Shown one piece after another: positions 10,839 to 20,149 of a stretch of DNA of 64,000 nucleotides. Under the pieces are notes generated by a model. It was not told the origin of the DNA. It made no database searches and saw only the letters and a list, made by a program, of their open reading frames with translations. The first letter of the stretch is position 1. Each line of letters opens with the position of its first letter. The position numbers and the translations under genes are program-made. Origin of the DNA: Mastigamoeba balamuthi (Eukaryota; Evosea; Mastigamoebida; Mastigamoebidae); assembly GCA_902651635.1 (NCBI GenBank), contig CACRSC010000010.1:303914-367913 (forward strand), read 5' to 3'.

Positions 10839-11639
10839 TCAGTTGATCTTCTTCTTCAGCGTGTGGAGGATGTCCTTGGCGGCGGCCGTCACGGCCTCGG
10901 CGGGGTTGCCCGCCGCCTCCGCGGCGCTCTTCTTCTGCTGCCCGAGCATCGCCTTGAGGCGCTCGAGCCCTCCGCGTGCCAGCGGCACGACACCGCTGTG
11001 CGCGTCCCTCAGCACGGCCCCGGGCGCCGCGAGGGCCACGACCACGGCCACGCAGGCCAGCGTGCACGCGCTGGCGCCCGCGGTCGCCGCGGCCCACGCG
11101 CAGGCCGCCAGCGCGGCAGAAGCGACGAGACCCGAGGCCGCGGGCTGGCGGGCCCTCCAGGAGCGGTACGAGGCGCCCAGGCCCTCGAGCCGCTCGCGCA
11201 GCCGCGAGTAGGCCGAGACGGCGTCGGCGAAGGAGGAGGGCTGGGCCGGGGCGGCGCCGGCGAGCGCCAGGGCGCGGGCGGCCGCGGACTCGGCGCTGGC
11301 GAGCAGCGGGGCGGCGAGCGCCTCTGGGGGCTGGCCAGCGAGTCTTGCGCTGACGTACGAGGCGGCGACGTATATGGCGAGGCAGAGGGCGACGAGGGGG
11401 ACGAGGGCGCGGTCGCGGAGGAAGCGCGTGGCGAGGGCGACGGCTGCGAGCGAGCAGGCGGCGAGGCAGGCGAGGAGGTAGGGGCGCGTCCAGCAGAGCG
11501 CCTCCCACAGCGTCCCGACGACCTGGCGGCGGTCCGACGAGCGCGTGTCCGAGAGCCCCGAGAGCAGGTAGGCCTCGGCGCTGTCCCGAAGCTCCGTGGC
11601 GCGGCGCAGCGCGTCTTCCGGTGTCCACGTGCCTGACAT
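10839..11639 (-). CDS. Reticulon-like ER membrane protein with a C-terminal KKxx signal
   Basis: A single-exon gene of 266 residues. The start MSGTWTPEDALRRA is followed by two hydrophobic segments close together (around 53-75 and 79-100) and, after a ~75-residue amphipathic stretch, a long hydrophobic block (~175-220) that could form a hairpin. This arrangement resembles ER-shaping reticulon, REEP or ARL6IP1-type proteins, though I cannot name the exact family. The protein ends in LKKKIN, so lysines at -3 and -4 form a classical dilysine ER-retrieval signal. A RATATY pair lies 63-79 nt upstream of the ATG. The 3' end is convergent with the ankyrin gene. Confidence 0.75.
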   Translation of the reverse strand: MSGTWTPEDALRRATELRDSAEAYLLSGLSDTRSSDRRQVVGTLWEALCWTRPYLLACLAACSLAAVALATRFLRDRALVPLVALCLAIYVAASYVSARLAGQPPEALAAPLLASAESAAARALALAGAAPAQPSSFADAVSAYSRLRERLEGLGASYRSWRARQPAASGLVASAALAACAWAAATAGASACTLACVAVVVALAAPGAVLRDAHSGVVPLARGGLERLKAMLGQQKKSAAEAAGNPAEAVTAAAKDILHTLKKKIN

Positions 11640-11701
11640 GCCGCTGCTGTGTGCCCCCCTGCGTGACTGGTAACAAAGAAAGAGCGGGGGCAGCAGAGCG
11701 A

Positions 11702-11718
11702 GATATCGGGGAAATATC
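11702..11718 (-). promoter_or_regulatory. RATATY pair upstream of the reticulon-like gene
   Basis: GATATC (11702-11707) and AATATC (11713-11718) lie 63-79 nt upstream of the minus-strand ATG at 11639. Confidence 0.5.
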
Positions 11719-11952
11719 TGGGGCAATACCCGGCACACCCGCAGAATCAGACCAACGCCTTTGTTCACCCCCGTTCGCGTTGTCTGATATCGGCCTGTGG
11801 AATCAGGATACCGGCAGGACCGCACGTGTTCGATGTAGAATTCTGGTGCATTCGTGACGGTCTCCAACAGCGATTCTGATGTATGAGAAGTATGGGGGTG
11901 GCATGGGCCTGTCCTCCTGTGGTCACAAGTAGCGAGGCATAGCTGTTTGCAC

Positions 11953-12205
11953 TGCCTTAGGCAACATCTCTGTACCATCGCTTTTCATCAGCAACTTAAA
12001 TACAAGGTGAGAGGACCAAACCGGATTTTGCTGGAGCACCACTGGCATAATCCACGATATTGAAATTGGTGCCAAAGCCCTGGCAATGGCACTCTACCCA
12101 TCGCTTTTCGACCACAACTTCCGAGGTGAGAGGAACGAACCGTATTTTGCTGGCTTACCGCTGGGCGTATTCCACGCAATTGCAGCCAAAGCAAAAGATA
12201 GGTGT
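11953..12205. repeat. Two-unit diverged tandem repeat, ~123 bp
   Basis: Two copies of a ~123-base unit start at about 11953 and 12076. Shared blocks include CCATCGCTTTTC, GGTGAGAGGA, ATTTTGCTGG and GCCAAAGC in the same order and spacing. The units are clearly diverged. No open frame runs through them. Confidence 0.65.
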
Positions 12206-12260
12206 TGCATTCGGGGGGAGGGGGTGAAGGGCAAGACGGGCAAGGGGGTCTGAGGTGTCC

Positions 12261-13139
12261 TCAGTGCTGAATACGGAACTGGTGGTTGAGGATGAAGAAG
12301 CTCTGCCCGGGCGCCCCGGGGATCGGGACCTGCGAAGACGCGCCCAGGGGCGACTGATGAGTGGCATGAAGGGGGAGGCAGCACGGTGGGAGAGCACGCA
12401 CGACGTTGAAGACCTCGCAGTACTTCATGACGTTGTTCTCGAACTTGAGGTTGCACGTCAGGAACACCAGCGCCCCTGCAGGGGAGGGGAGAGAAGATAC
12501 GTGAATCTCCACCCAGGATATTTCGCGGGAAATCAAAGGCAGGGAGGGGTGTGGGTTCCGGACCTTGGTTGTTGGCCGACGGTTGCACGTCGAACGTCAG
12601 GACGCTCGGCGCAAAGTTCTGCGGCACAGGACAGCACATGTCAGAGCGCCCTGAGCGCCAGCCATACACGTCGAGTAGAGAAGCGGTGCGCCCAGTGTGC
12701 GCGCGAGCAGCGGGGAGGGAGAGCGAGAGAGAGGGCTGGAGGGCTGGGGGCAGCCGGGGGCAGAGCGCACGGGGAGAGAGGAGAGCTTGGCGACGATGTT
12801 CTGGGCGCCCATGACGCGGTCGTTCTCGAACGTCAGCATCGACTCGGGCCTGTACAGCGACGCCAGCGACGCCCTGTTGCTCCCGAACGCGTTGTAGTAG
12901 TGCTGGACGAACGCCTGGCGACGCAAAAGACGCGGTGAGAGACGCTGCCCCCGCCGTATCGGCGAGTACTGTTGAACTTCAAAGAAAACAAAACAAAAAA
13001 CAAACAAAAAGAGCGAGCGGAGACCTCCGCGTGCCACGCGGCGCCGAGGCGGCGAAAGGGGGCGAGCTGGACCCTTCGCCGGGGTGGGAGGGCATGGGAG
13101 CAGGCGAGGTACCTTGCCGAGGGCCTCGAAGTTCGACAT
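12261..13139 (-). CDS. NTF2: Nuclear transport factor 2 (NTF2)
   Basis: Five exons (13139-13113, 12914-12771, 12618-12564, 12475-12402, 12329-12261) join in phase to 122 residues, close to the usual ~125. NTF2 binds RanGDP and carries it into the nucleus. Conserved stretches are visible in order: FVQHYYNAFGSNRASLASLY, SMLTF, GAQNIVAKLSSLP, ALVFLTCNLKFENN, and the C-terminal SFFILNHQFRIQH, equivalent to the family's VFNDIFRL strand. The first exon encodes only nine residues. Donors are mainly GTGCGC/GTGCGT. The gene is divergent from LRRC23, with about 215 bp between their start codons. No RATATY element is seen in that shared promoter. Confidence 0.95.
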
Positions 13140-13355
13140 CGCGTTGTGCTGGTAACTTTCGCGCGCGCCAACAAGAAGGACAACGCAGGAGGAAAGGGGA
13201 GATTCTTCCGCCCCTGCTGATTCTCCTCGGGGGCAGCAAAAATCGTGACGAGGAAGATCTGAAATCTGGTCTATTATTGGCACACACCCACAAGCCCACT
13301 CCCCCCGATCACTCGAGGCGCCCTCTCCCGTGCCGCCACCAAGCACGCCACAGCC

Positions 13356-15975
13356 ATGGCAGAGGAGGTAGACCAGAACGCGATGCCCGACGAGCCCGAG
13401 GTCGCCGACGCCGCCGGAGCGGCCGCAGCCGACGACTCTGGCCAGGACGCAGCGCCCGACGACGCCGACTCGGGCGACGACGGCGCCGGCGAGGCCCCCG
13501 ACGGCGACGGCGACCCCAGCGCCGACGCCGACGGCGACGCGGGCGCAGACCAGGCCGCCGCGGGCGACGGGACCGCGGAGAACGCTGCGGAGGAGCCGCA
13601 GGAGGAGCCCAAGCCCGAGCCGGTGCCCCTGACGTCCGAGATGGTCGCCGAGGGGCTGACGACGCTGGCCAAGACGGGCGACGGGCTCAGCCACGCGTTC
13701 GTCAAGCTCGAGGCGCGCGAGCGCGGGATCACGGACGTCGTGGCGCTGGGGAGGTACGTGCACCTGCGGTACGTGGACCTGAGCCACAACCACATCGAGG
13801 ACCCGTCGCCCCTGGGCGGCCTGCGCCACCTGCTCTCGCTCGACCTCAGCTTCAACAGCGTCGAGCAGCTCGACCTGCTCTCCACCAGCACGCCAGCCCT
13901 CGCCTCTCTCTTCCCCTGCTCTGCTCTGCTCTGCGTGCTGTCCCTCTGGTGGCTGACACGAGGGTTGGCGAACAGGGCCGTTCCTGCAGACGGCAAACTT
14001 GGAGCACAACAAAGTGAAGGTGCTGGGGAAGCTCGACCACCCGATGCTGCGCACGCTCAACCTCAACTGTGAGTACCGCGTAGGAGTGTCTCTGTCTTGT
14101 GTGCAGCGTGCATTGGACCTGTTCTGAATAGCATGGGGGGTTGGCTTGGTGTGCAGACAACTTGATCAGCCAGGTGGAGATGTCTGGGCTGCCGCAGCTC
14201 TCGGTGCTGGAGCTCCGCAGCAACCAGCTCACCACGACAGCCGGGTTCCTGTCGAACATACGAGAGCTGTACCTCGTACGTCTCCCACCGTGGAGCCAAC
14301 CGGTTGTCTCATGCGCGGGCGACACCAGGCATCGAACAAGATAGAGGCCATCGTGGTCTCTGGGATGGCGTCTCTGGAGCGGCTTCACCTCCGCGGGAAC
14401 CTGCTCGCGAAGCTGGAGCCAGAGGGGGCCGCAGACGCAGCGAAGCTCTCGTACCTCAACCTCCGCGAGAACAAGATCGAGGCGTTCGAGGAGGTCGCCA
14501 AGTTGGCAGCGCTCCCAGCCCTCAAGACGCTGGTGCTGGCCGGCAACCCCGTCTCGGAGCACGACGACTACCGCCTCGAGGCTCTCGTGGCTGTGCCCCA
14601 GCTCACACGCCTCGACAAGGAGCCCTACGAGGAGGAGGACCACCTGGAGGCCACCGATGTGGCCGCAGAGCGCAAGGGTAAGACCGTGTGGCTTCCATAC
14701 GTTTGACTTGCATCACAGCTGCGGAGGAGGCCCGCATCGCTGCAGAGAAGGAGGCAGAGGCTCTGCGCATCAAAGAGGAGCAGGAGGAAGCCCAGCGTAA
14801 GGAGGAGGAGGAGCGCCTTGCTGCCGAGGCAGCCGCAGCGGCGGCAGCGGCAGCAGCAGCGGAGGGAGCCACGGACGTCGANCCGTTCCTGCAGACGGCG
14901 AACTTGGAGCACAACAAAGTGAAGGTGCTGGGGAAGCTCGACCACCCGATGCTGCGCACGCTCAACCTCAACTGTGAGTACCGCGTTGGGGTGTCTCTTC
15001 CCTGTGTGCAGCGTGCACTGGAGTGGTCTGAATGCTTGCGGGGTTGGCGTGGTGTGCAGACAACCTGATCAGCCAGGTGGAGATGTCTGGGCTGCCTCAA
15101 CTCTCGGTGCTGGAGCTCCGCAGCAACCAGCTCACGACTACAGCCGGGTTCCTGTCGAACATACGAGAGCTGTACCTCGTACGTCTCGCACCGTGCGGGC
15201 CAGCCGGTTGTCTCATGCACGGGCGACACTAGGCATCGAACAAGATAGAGACCATCGTGGTCACTGGGATGGCGTCTCTGGAGCGGCTTCACCTCCGCGG
15301 CAACCTGCTCGTGAAGCTGGAGCCAGAGGGCGCCGCCGACGCAGTGAAGCTCTCGTACCTCAACCTCCGCGAGAACAAGATCGAAGCGTTCGAGGAGGTC
15401 GCCAAGCTGGCAGCGCTCCCAGCCCTCAAGACGCTGGTGCTGGCCGGCAACCCCGTCTCGGAGCACGACGACTACCGCCTCGAGGCTCTCGTGGCTGTGC
15501 CCCAGCTCACACGCCTCGACAAGGAGCCCTACGAGGAAGAGGACCACCTGGAGGCCACCGATGTGGCCGCAGAACGCAAGGGTAAGTCCCTCGAGCGGCC
15601 TCCAAAAGTTTGACATGCATCACAGCTGCGGAGGAGGCCCGCATCGCTGCAGAAAAGGAGGCAGAGGCTCTGCGCATCAAAGAGGAGCAGGAGGAAGCCC
15701 AACGCAAGGAGGAGGAAGAGCGCCTTGCTGCCGAGGCAGCCGCGGCAGCGGCAGCAGCAGCAGCAGCGGAGGGAGCCACGGACGTCGAGGGAGGGGAGAC
15801 AGAGGCAGAGGGAACAGAGACGGAAGCAGAGGGCGCAGCCACGGGCGCGGAGGACGCTGGTGGCGCAGGAGCCGAGTCCGGCGTCGAGGGCGTAGCGGCG
15901 CCTGACGCGGGCGCTTCCTCGGACGAGGCCGCAGGGGCCAGCGACGCAGCGCAACCCCAAGAGCAACCGCAATAA
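13356..15975 (+). CDS. LRRC23: LRRC23-like flagellar radial-spoke LRR protein
   Basis: An acidic N-terminus (~90 residues) leads into SEMVAEGLTTLAKTGDGLSH and HLRYVDLSHN, then SDS22-type leucine-rich repeats, LDKEPYEEEDHLEAT, and a Glu/Ala-rich coiled C-terminus. This order and the boundary motifs match LRRC23, a component of the axonemal radial spoke. The exons are 13356-13887, 13976-14068, 14157-14275 and 14329-14677, then a final exon from 14719 that is interrupted at the N (14882) and complete only in the right-hand copy (15626-15975). Using one copy of each exon gives about 480 residues. Intron 1 keeps frame only with a GC donor (A|GCACGC). Presence of this gene implies a motile 9+2 flagellum. 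Confidence 0.9.
13978..15781. repeat. LRRC23: ~0.9 kb duplication around a single N inside LRRC23
   Basis: Bases 13978-14881 and 14883-15781 repeat exons 2-5 of LRRC23 (second-copy exons 14883-14973, 15060-15178, 15233-15581, 15626-15975). Exons are very similar, mostly with silent changes, but the intron after exon 2 differs at many positions. A single N at 14882 separates the blocks. Divergent haplotypes left unmerged by the assembler are the simplest reading; a real tandem duplication cannot be excluded. Confidence 0.75.
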
Positions 15976-16100
15976 GCGCACACGCGACGGCAGGCCACCA
16001 AGTTGTAAGGAGAACAGCAGAAAGCTGACGAGAGGGAATGGGATCGTCATTGCATTTGTTTGGCTGTGTGTTGTATGGCACTGGAAGGGTGTAGGAATGA

Positions 16101-18135
16101 TCAGAACAGGGGCTCAAGGGTCAGAGAGGCCACCACCACCGAGCCCCACTTGTCGGGGTCCGAGCCGTGCATGACAAGTTTCGTGTCTCCCTTTGCCAGT
16201 GCCACAACTCCGACCTCGATGTCGCTGAACCACGAGCCCGAGTCGATCACGATCTGCAGGTCGCCAACAGAGGCGCCGTCCTCAGACAACGACACCGAGA
16301 CCGCTGAATCCCCTGTGCTGTATACGAGAGCGCGGACGGAGAACTTCCCTGGCTGGTGAACGCGGAGCGTCCACGTGGCGTTGCGCGTGCAGTCCGTCCA
16401 GTTCGTTATCGACACTCGCTTGTCGCTCCCCTTGACCAGCACGGCGAGCTGCAGCGTTGGAGCCATCGCAGCAGCGTCGGCGCGGAGGGTGAACGAGGCG
16501 TCTTGGCCCTGCCTGGTGACGCCGTCCCACACGATGTCCTGGAGCCCATCGATCGCGTATGTGAACATGTGAGTGAGGTTCCCCTGTGCTGGGGTGCTGA
16601 TCACGAGGCCTTGGTCCGTCAGCTTCCACGCGACTCTCTCGTCCGTACCCAGAAGGCGGACGGACGAAGGGACACCGGCAACGGGGCTGGCCCTCCCGAG
16701 CGTAGTGATCGTAGACCAGCCGTCGCTTGGCCACGCCATCTGTATTGCGTAGAGGGTCCCGTTGCGCGTCGTGAACCGCCAGTCGCTCGAAGTGAAGTCG
16801 CCGTGATCCGTGTCGGAGAACGATCCGCAGGCCGGAATGGTGGGCCCCTCGCCAAAGACATGGAAGGGGTGCGACGAGTGCACGGCCTCCCCGTTGACGT
16901 CCATCCACCGCCCGAACTCGCGCAGGATGTCTGCCGCGGCCTGCGGGATGGTGCCATCGTACTTGGGCCCTACGTTCATCAGCAGGTTGCCGTTCTTCGA
17001 CACGATGTCGATGAAGTTGCCCAGCAGCTCGTGCGGCGTCTTGTAGCGGTCGCCGTCGATGTAGCCCCACGACAGCGTGCTGACGCTCGTGCACGTCTGC
17101 CAGTAGCTGGCGTTGATCCCGCACAGCTGGCCCCTCTCGACGTCGAACACCCCCGCGTAGTCGGGGAACGCGCCGTCCTTGTAGTTGATCAGCACGTCGG
17201 CCCCCCACTGCGCAGCCCTGTTGTAGTAGAAGGCCCCCAGCTTGGCGAGGTACGGCTGCCACTGCGGGAAGACCCCGACCCACCAGTCGAACCACAGCGC
17301 GCTGGGCCTGTGCTGCTCGACCAGGTCCGCGGTGCGCAGCAGCCAGTCGGCCATGTGGGCCTCGTCGGGCGGGGCCCTGTCCCGGGGCTGCGCAGGCCCG
17401 TAGAGGTCCGCCCACTCGCGAGTGCGAACGTCGCTGTCGAACTGCGTGCCGCCGTCGTAGTACCACCAGTGCTCGGCCCTGTGGCTCGACGCGGCGAACG
17501 CCAGCCCCTGGGCGCGCACGGACCTCGCCAGCTCGCCGAGCACGTCGCGCCTGGGGCCCATGCGGGCGGCGTTCCAGGGGCTGACGGTGGAGTTGAACAT
17601 GCTGAAGCCGTCGTGGTGCTCGGCGACGGGCACGACGTAACGGGCGCCCGCACGCCTGAACAGCCGCGCCCACTCGCCAGCGTCGAAGCGCTCGCCCCTG
17701 AACAGGGGGATGAAGTCCTTGTACCCGAACGCGCTCTGCCTGCTCCACTGCGACACGTGGTGGTGGAACTCCCTGCTCCCCTGCGGTGTGTCGAAGTGTT
17801 TAACAGTGACGTTCTGTCCAATCTCTCAATCTCTTCAAAGGGGGTAGGCAGAGGCGAGCTGGCTGGCGCACCAGCTGGTACATGTTGCGGGGATACCACT
17901 CGCTGCCAAAGGCGGGTACCGAGTACACGCCCCAGTGCACGAAGATGCCGAGTTTGGCGTCGCGGTACCACTGGGGCACGCGGAACCGACGGAACGACCG
18001 CCAGTCCTCCGAGTAGGGCCCCTGGGCGACCACGCGGTCGATGTCGTCGATCGTGATGGCCTCTGCCACGACCCCGGCCAGGGCCAAGGCGGCCAGCACG
18101 CGCACGAATCGCGGGAGAGGCCTTATGGTGGCCAT
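16101..18135 (-). CDS. Secreted alpha-L-fucosidase, GH29
   Basis: Two exons (18135-17872 and 17780-16101) join in phase to 647 residues. A signal peptide is evident (MATIRPLPRFVRVLAALALAGVVAEA). GH29 signatures follow in order: KLGIFVHWGVYSVPAFGSEW, GYKDFIPLF, VVPVAEHHDGFSMF, and PSALWFDWWVGVF, whose Asp (about residue 253) is the family's nucleophile position. After the catalytic domain (~35-430) comes a beta-rich C-terminal extension of ~200 residues. The enzyme should remove L-fucose from glycans outside the cell or in lysosomes. An AATATC element lies ~75 nt upstream. The stop is only ~125 bp from the convergent LRRC23 stop. Confidence 0.93.
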
Positions 18136-18561
18136 CGGGAAGTCGGGCGCTGCACGAGTTACTCAGAACACAGAGACTACAGCAGCCAGGCAGCGGTGTG
18201 GGCACCACAATATCGCCCCAGATCCTGGGGATTGGCAGGACACCGCAGCAGCAGGTTCCTCCCCCGCTTTTGCCGAGACGCCCCTCGTCGGAATGCAGAC
18301 GTCGCTGGAATCGCCCAAACAGCCGTTCGGGCGCACACCCGAGAACAACTGGCCCGAGTGGAATGCATGCACGGGTTATCTGAAATGCCGCGCTGCCGAG
18401 GAAACGGAACTCCGGTGCCATCGGACCCGGAAACAGAGCCCGTGCAGGCGCCGGGCCACACGCGGAGGGGTGGGGCGAATAGCGCTGAGTGTATAGCATT
18501 TCGTCTTGTCGCCACTGTGGGTGGACTCCCCGGGGAATGGCGGTCCTCGGCCTCTTAAAGT
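18136..18561. other. Spacer between GH29 and YKT6
   Basis: Both neighbours are on the minus strand, so this is the GH29 promoter plus the YKT6 3' UTR. It carries AATATC at 18209-18214. No coding signal was accepted. Confidence 0.5.
18209..18214 (-). promoter_or_regulatory. RATATY element upstream of GH29
   Basis: AATATC, ~75 nt upstream of the minus-strand ATG at 18135. A single copy, unlike most promoters here. Confidence 0.4.
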
Positions 18562-19376
18562 TCAGAGTATGGAGCAGCAGCTGTTGGCCTTCTCTGCCTG
18601 GTGCAGGAACGCGCGGCTCTGGAAGCTCAGGTCCTGGCTCGAGTCCACCAGCTGGTCCAGCGTGCGCCCTCTGTCGTCGGGGGAGAGCAGGGCAGGGAGT
18701 GAGTGAGTGAGTGAGATCAGAGGGAAAGCCGAGACGAGTGTTTCAGGAAACGTGTCGGGTTGTCCGCGTTTGCAGCGCGTTTTCCGAGGGGGGGACGGGG
18801 GGGCGGGGCGCACCTCTCGAGCATCTGGTCGATGGTCTTGACGAGCACCTGCTTGGTCTCGTCGAGGTCCTTCTGCATGCGGGCGACGGGGTCTGCCTTG
18901 GCGGGGTCCTGGTAGGCGCGCAGTATCTCGCTGATCTCCGGCAGCTCCGCGTCGGCCGCGTCGGCGTCGGCCGCGTTGTCCGCGGGCCTCGCGCGGCCGT
19001 AGGCCTCGAGGACCTTGGCGAGCATCGAGAAGGCCACGCGCTGCGGGTACTCGCCGTCGGTCGTGCACGTCGCCACCAGCGGCCCGCGGGCAGCCGTGCA
19101 GCCGCCGTGGTACGCGTGGCACAGGTAGCTCCCGTCCCCGATCTTCACCACCTCCCGGCTCCCGGGCGCCGCCAGCGACGCCACCTGGCGGTTCCCGAAC
19201 AGCAGCACCTCCTGCGGCGAGGGTGAGAGGGGTGGGTTGGGGGGGAGAGGTGGTGTCCCCACCTTTGCGGTGCCGCGCTGGAAGAAGCTGAGGGACGAGA
19301 GCTCGTAGGCCGTCAGGCGCAGGAAGGCAGAGCCGCGCTCCTTGACGCGGAAGACGTAGATGGCGTAGACGATCAT
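18562..19376 (-). CDS. YKT6: R-SNARE YKT6
   Basis: Three exons (19376-19263, 19211-18814, 18670-18562) join in phase to 206 residues (family ~198). The longin domain is recognisable from YELSSLSFFQRGTAK, DGSYLCHAYHG and GEYPQRVAFSMLAKVLEAY. The SNARE motif follows: DPVARMQKDLDETKQVLV, then MLERGRTLDQLV with the zero-layer arginine. The C-terminus is CCSIL, equivalent to the doubly lipidated CCAIM of YKT6: the first Cys can be palmitoylated and the second sits in a CaaX prenylation box. It acts in ER-Golgi, endosomal and autophagosomal fusion. A RATATY pair lies 83-111 nt upstream. Confidence 0.95.
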
Positions 19377-19458
19377 GAGAGCGGGGGTTGGGCGCGGGGG
19401 CGAGGGTCGGAATGCGACGAGGAGGCACGAAAGTGCAGGGCGGTTTTACAGGAATGAA

Positions 19459-19487
19459 GATATTATGGGGGGGGGAGGGCGGAATAT
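19459..19487 (-). promoter_or_regulatory. RATATY pair upstream of YKT6
   Basis: GATATT (19459-19464) and AATATC (19482-19487) in opposite orientation, flanking a G-rich run, 83-111 nt upstream of the ATG at 19376. Confidence 0.5.
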
Positions 19488-20060
19488 CTGCGCCCTCGGG
19501 GGTTGTCCACGAGGGTTAGAAGCTATTTTGAAAAAAAAACCTCCAGAGGGGATCACGTACCCGATAGGCTGAGGGGACCAGACAGCCATACGCACTCCCC
19601 CACCCCCCGAAGGACAAGGCACGAGACCAGGCCCCAGCTCCAGGTGCCAGCGCCAGCGTTTGCCACCACCCTCCCCACTAGCAGACTGTGCGTCCTCTCC
19701 CTCGCAGCTGTGTCAAAAACCGCTCTCGCTGCTCTCTCTTCGAACAGAGAAAACGCAAATCAGAAATCTCGAATCGCGGGGAAGTTAACCCGGGGGGACC
19801 GGGGGCGCCCCCCTTGCGTGCGCTGCCAGCCGTGCCCCCCCCCACGCCGCGCGATTGGGGGCCGGGGGCGACCGCCGGGGATTTCTTTAATTTCGCGATA
19901 AACCGACTCATGTGCACTCTGCGCGGCCCTTCTGGCATACCGCCGCCCGCGCGACCGCCGCGCGCGGTATTTATTGCCAAACTCGCATCCAAGCTCAGCC
20001 CCCCCACCCAAACAACGCCCTGCCCCGCCGTCTGGGCGCTCGCCCGTTCTTACCGGAAAA

Positions 20061-20088
20061 AATATCGCGCCTCGGGGAGTTTAATATC
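20061..20088 (+). promoter_or_regulatory. RATATY pair upstream of the long coiled-coil gene
   Basis: AATATC at 20061-20066 and again at 20083-20088, 62-89 nt upstream of the ATG at 20150. Confidence 0.5.
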
Positions 20089-20149
20089 TTAGGCGATTTC
20101 GCTCAGTTCTATACAGAAAAGAGAAGTAAAGGAGATTCAGGACTACTCG

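Larger units (their letters stand above)
8156..10971. repeat. Near-identical 1.4 kb direct duplication around a single N (assembly join)
   Basis: Bases 8156-9561 recur at 9563-10971 with about ten visible differences, mostly silent or intronic. The only separator is one N at 9562. The left block is cut off inside the 3' end of the reticulon-like gene and the right block begins inside ankyrin exon 4. This is what two overlapping contig ends look like when a scaffolder places them side by side. Confidence 0.85.
11640..12260. other. Spacer with a RATATY pair and a diverged tandem repeat
   Basis: Lies between the start of the reticulon-like gene and the stop of NTF2, both on the minus strand. 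It is less GC-rich than the genes. It holds the promoter elements at 11702-11718 and the tandem repeat at 11953-12205; I see no gene. Confidence 0.6.
19377..20149. other. Divergent promoter region between YKT6 and the coiled-coil gene
   Basis: About 770 bp between two divergent start codons. Each side has its own pair of RATATY elements (19459-19487 and 20061-20088). The middle is GC-rich with homopolymer runs and short open frames that I do not accept as genes. Confidence 0.6.
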
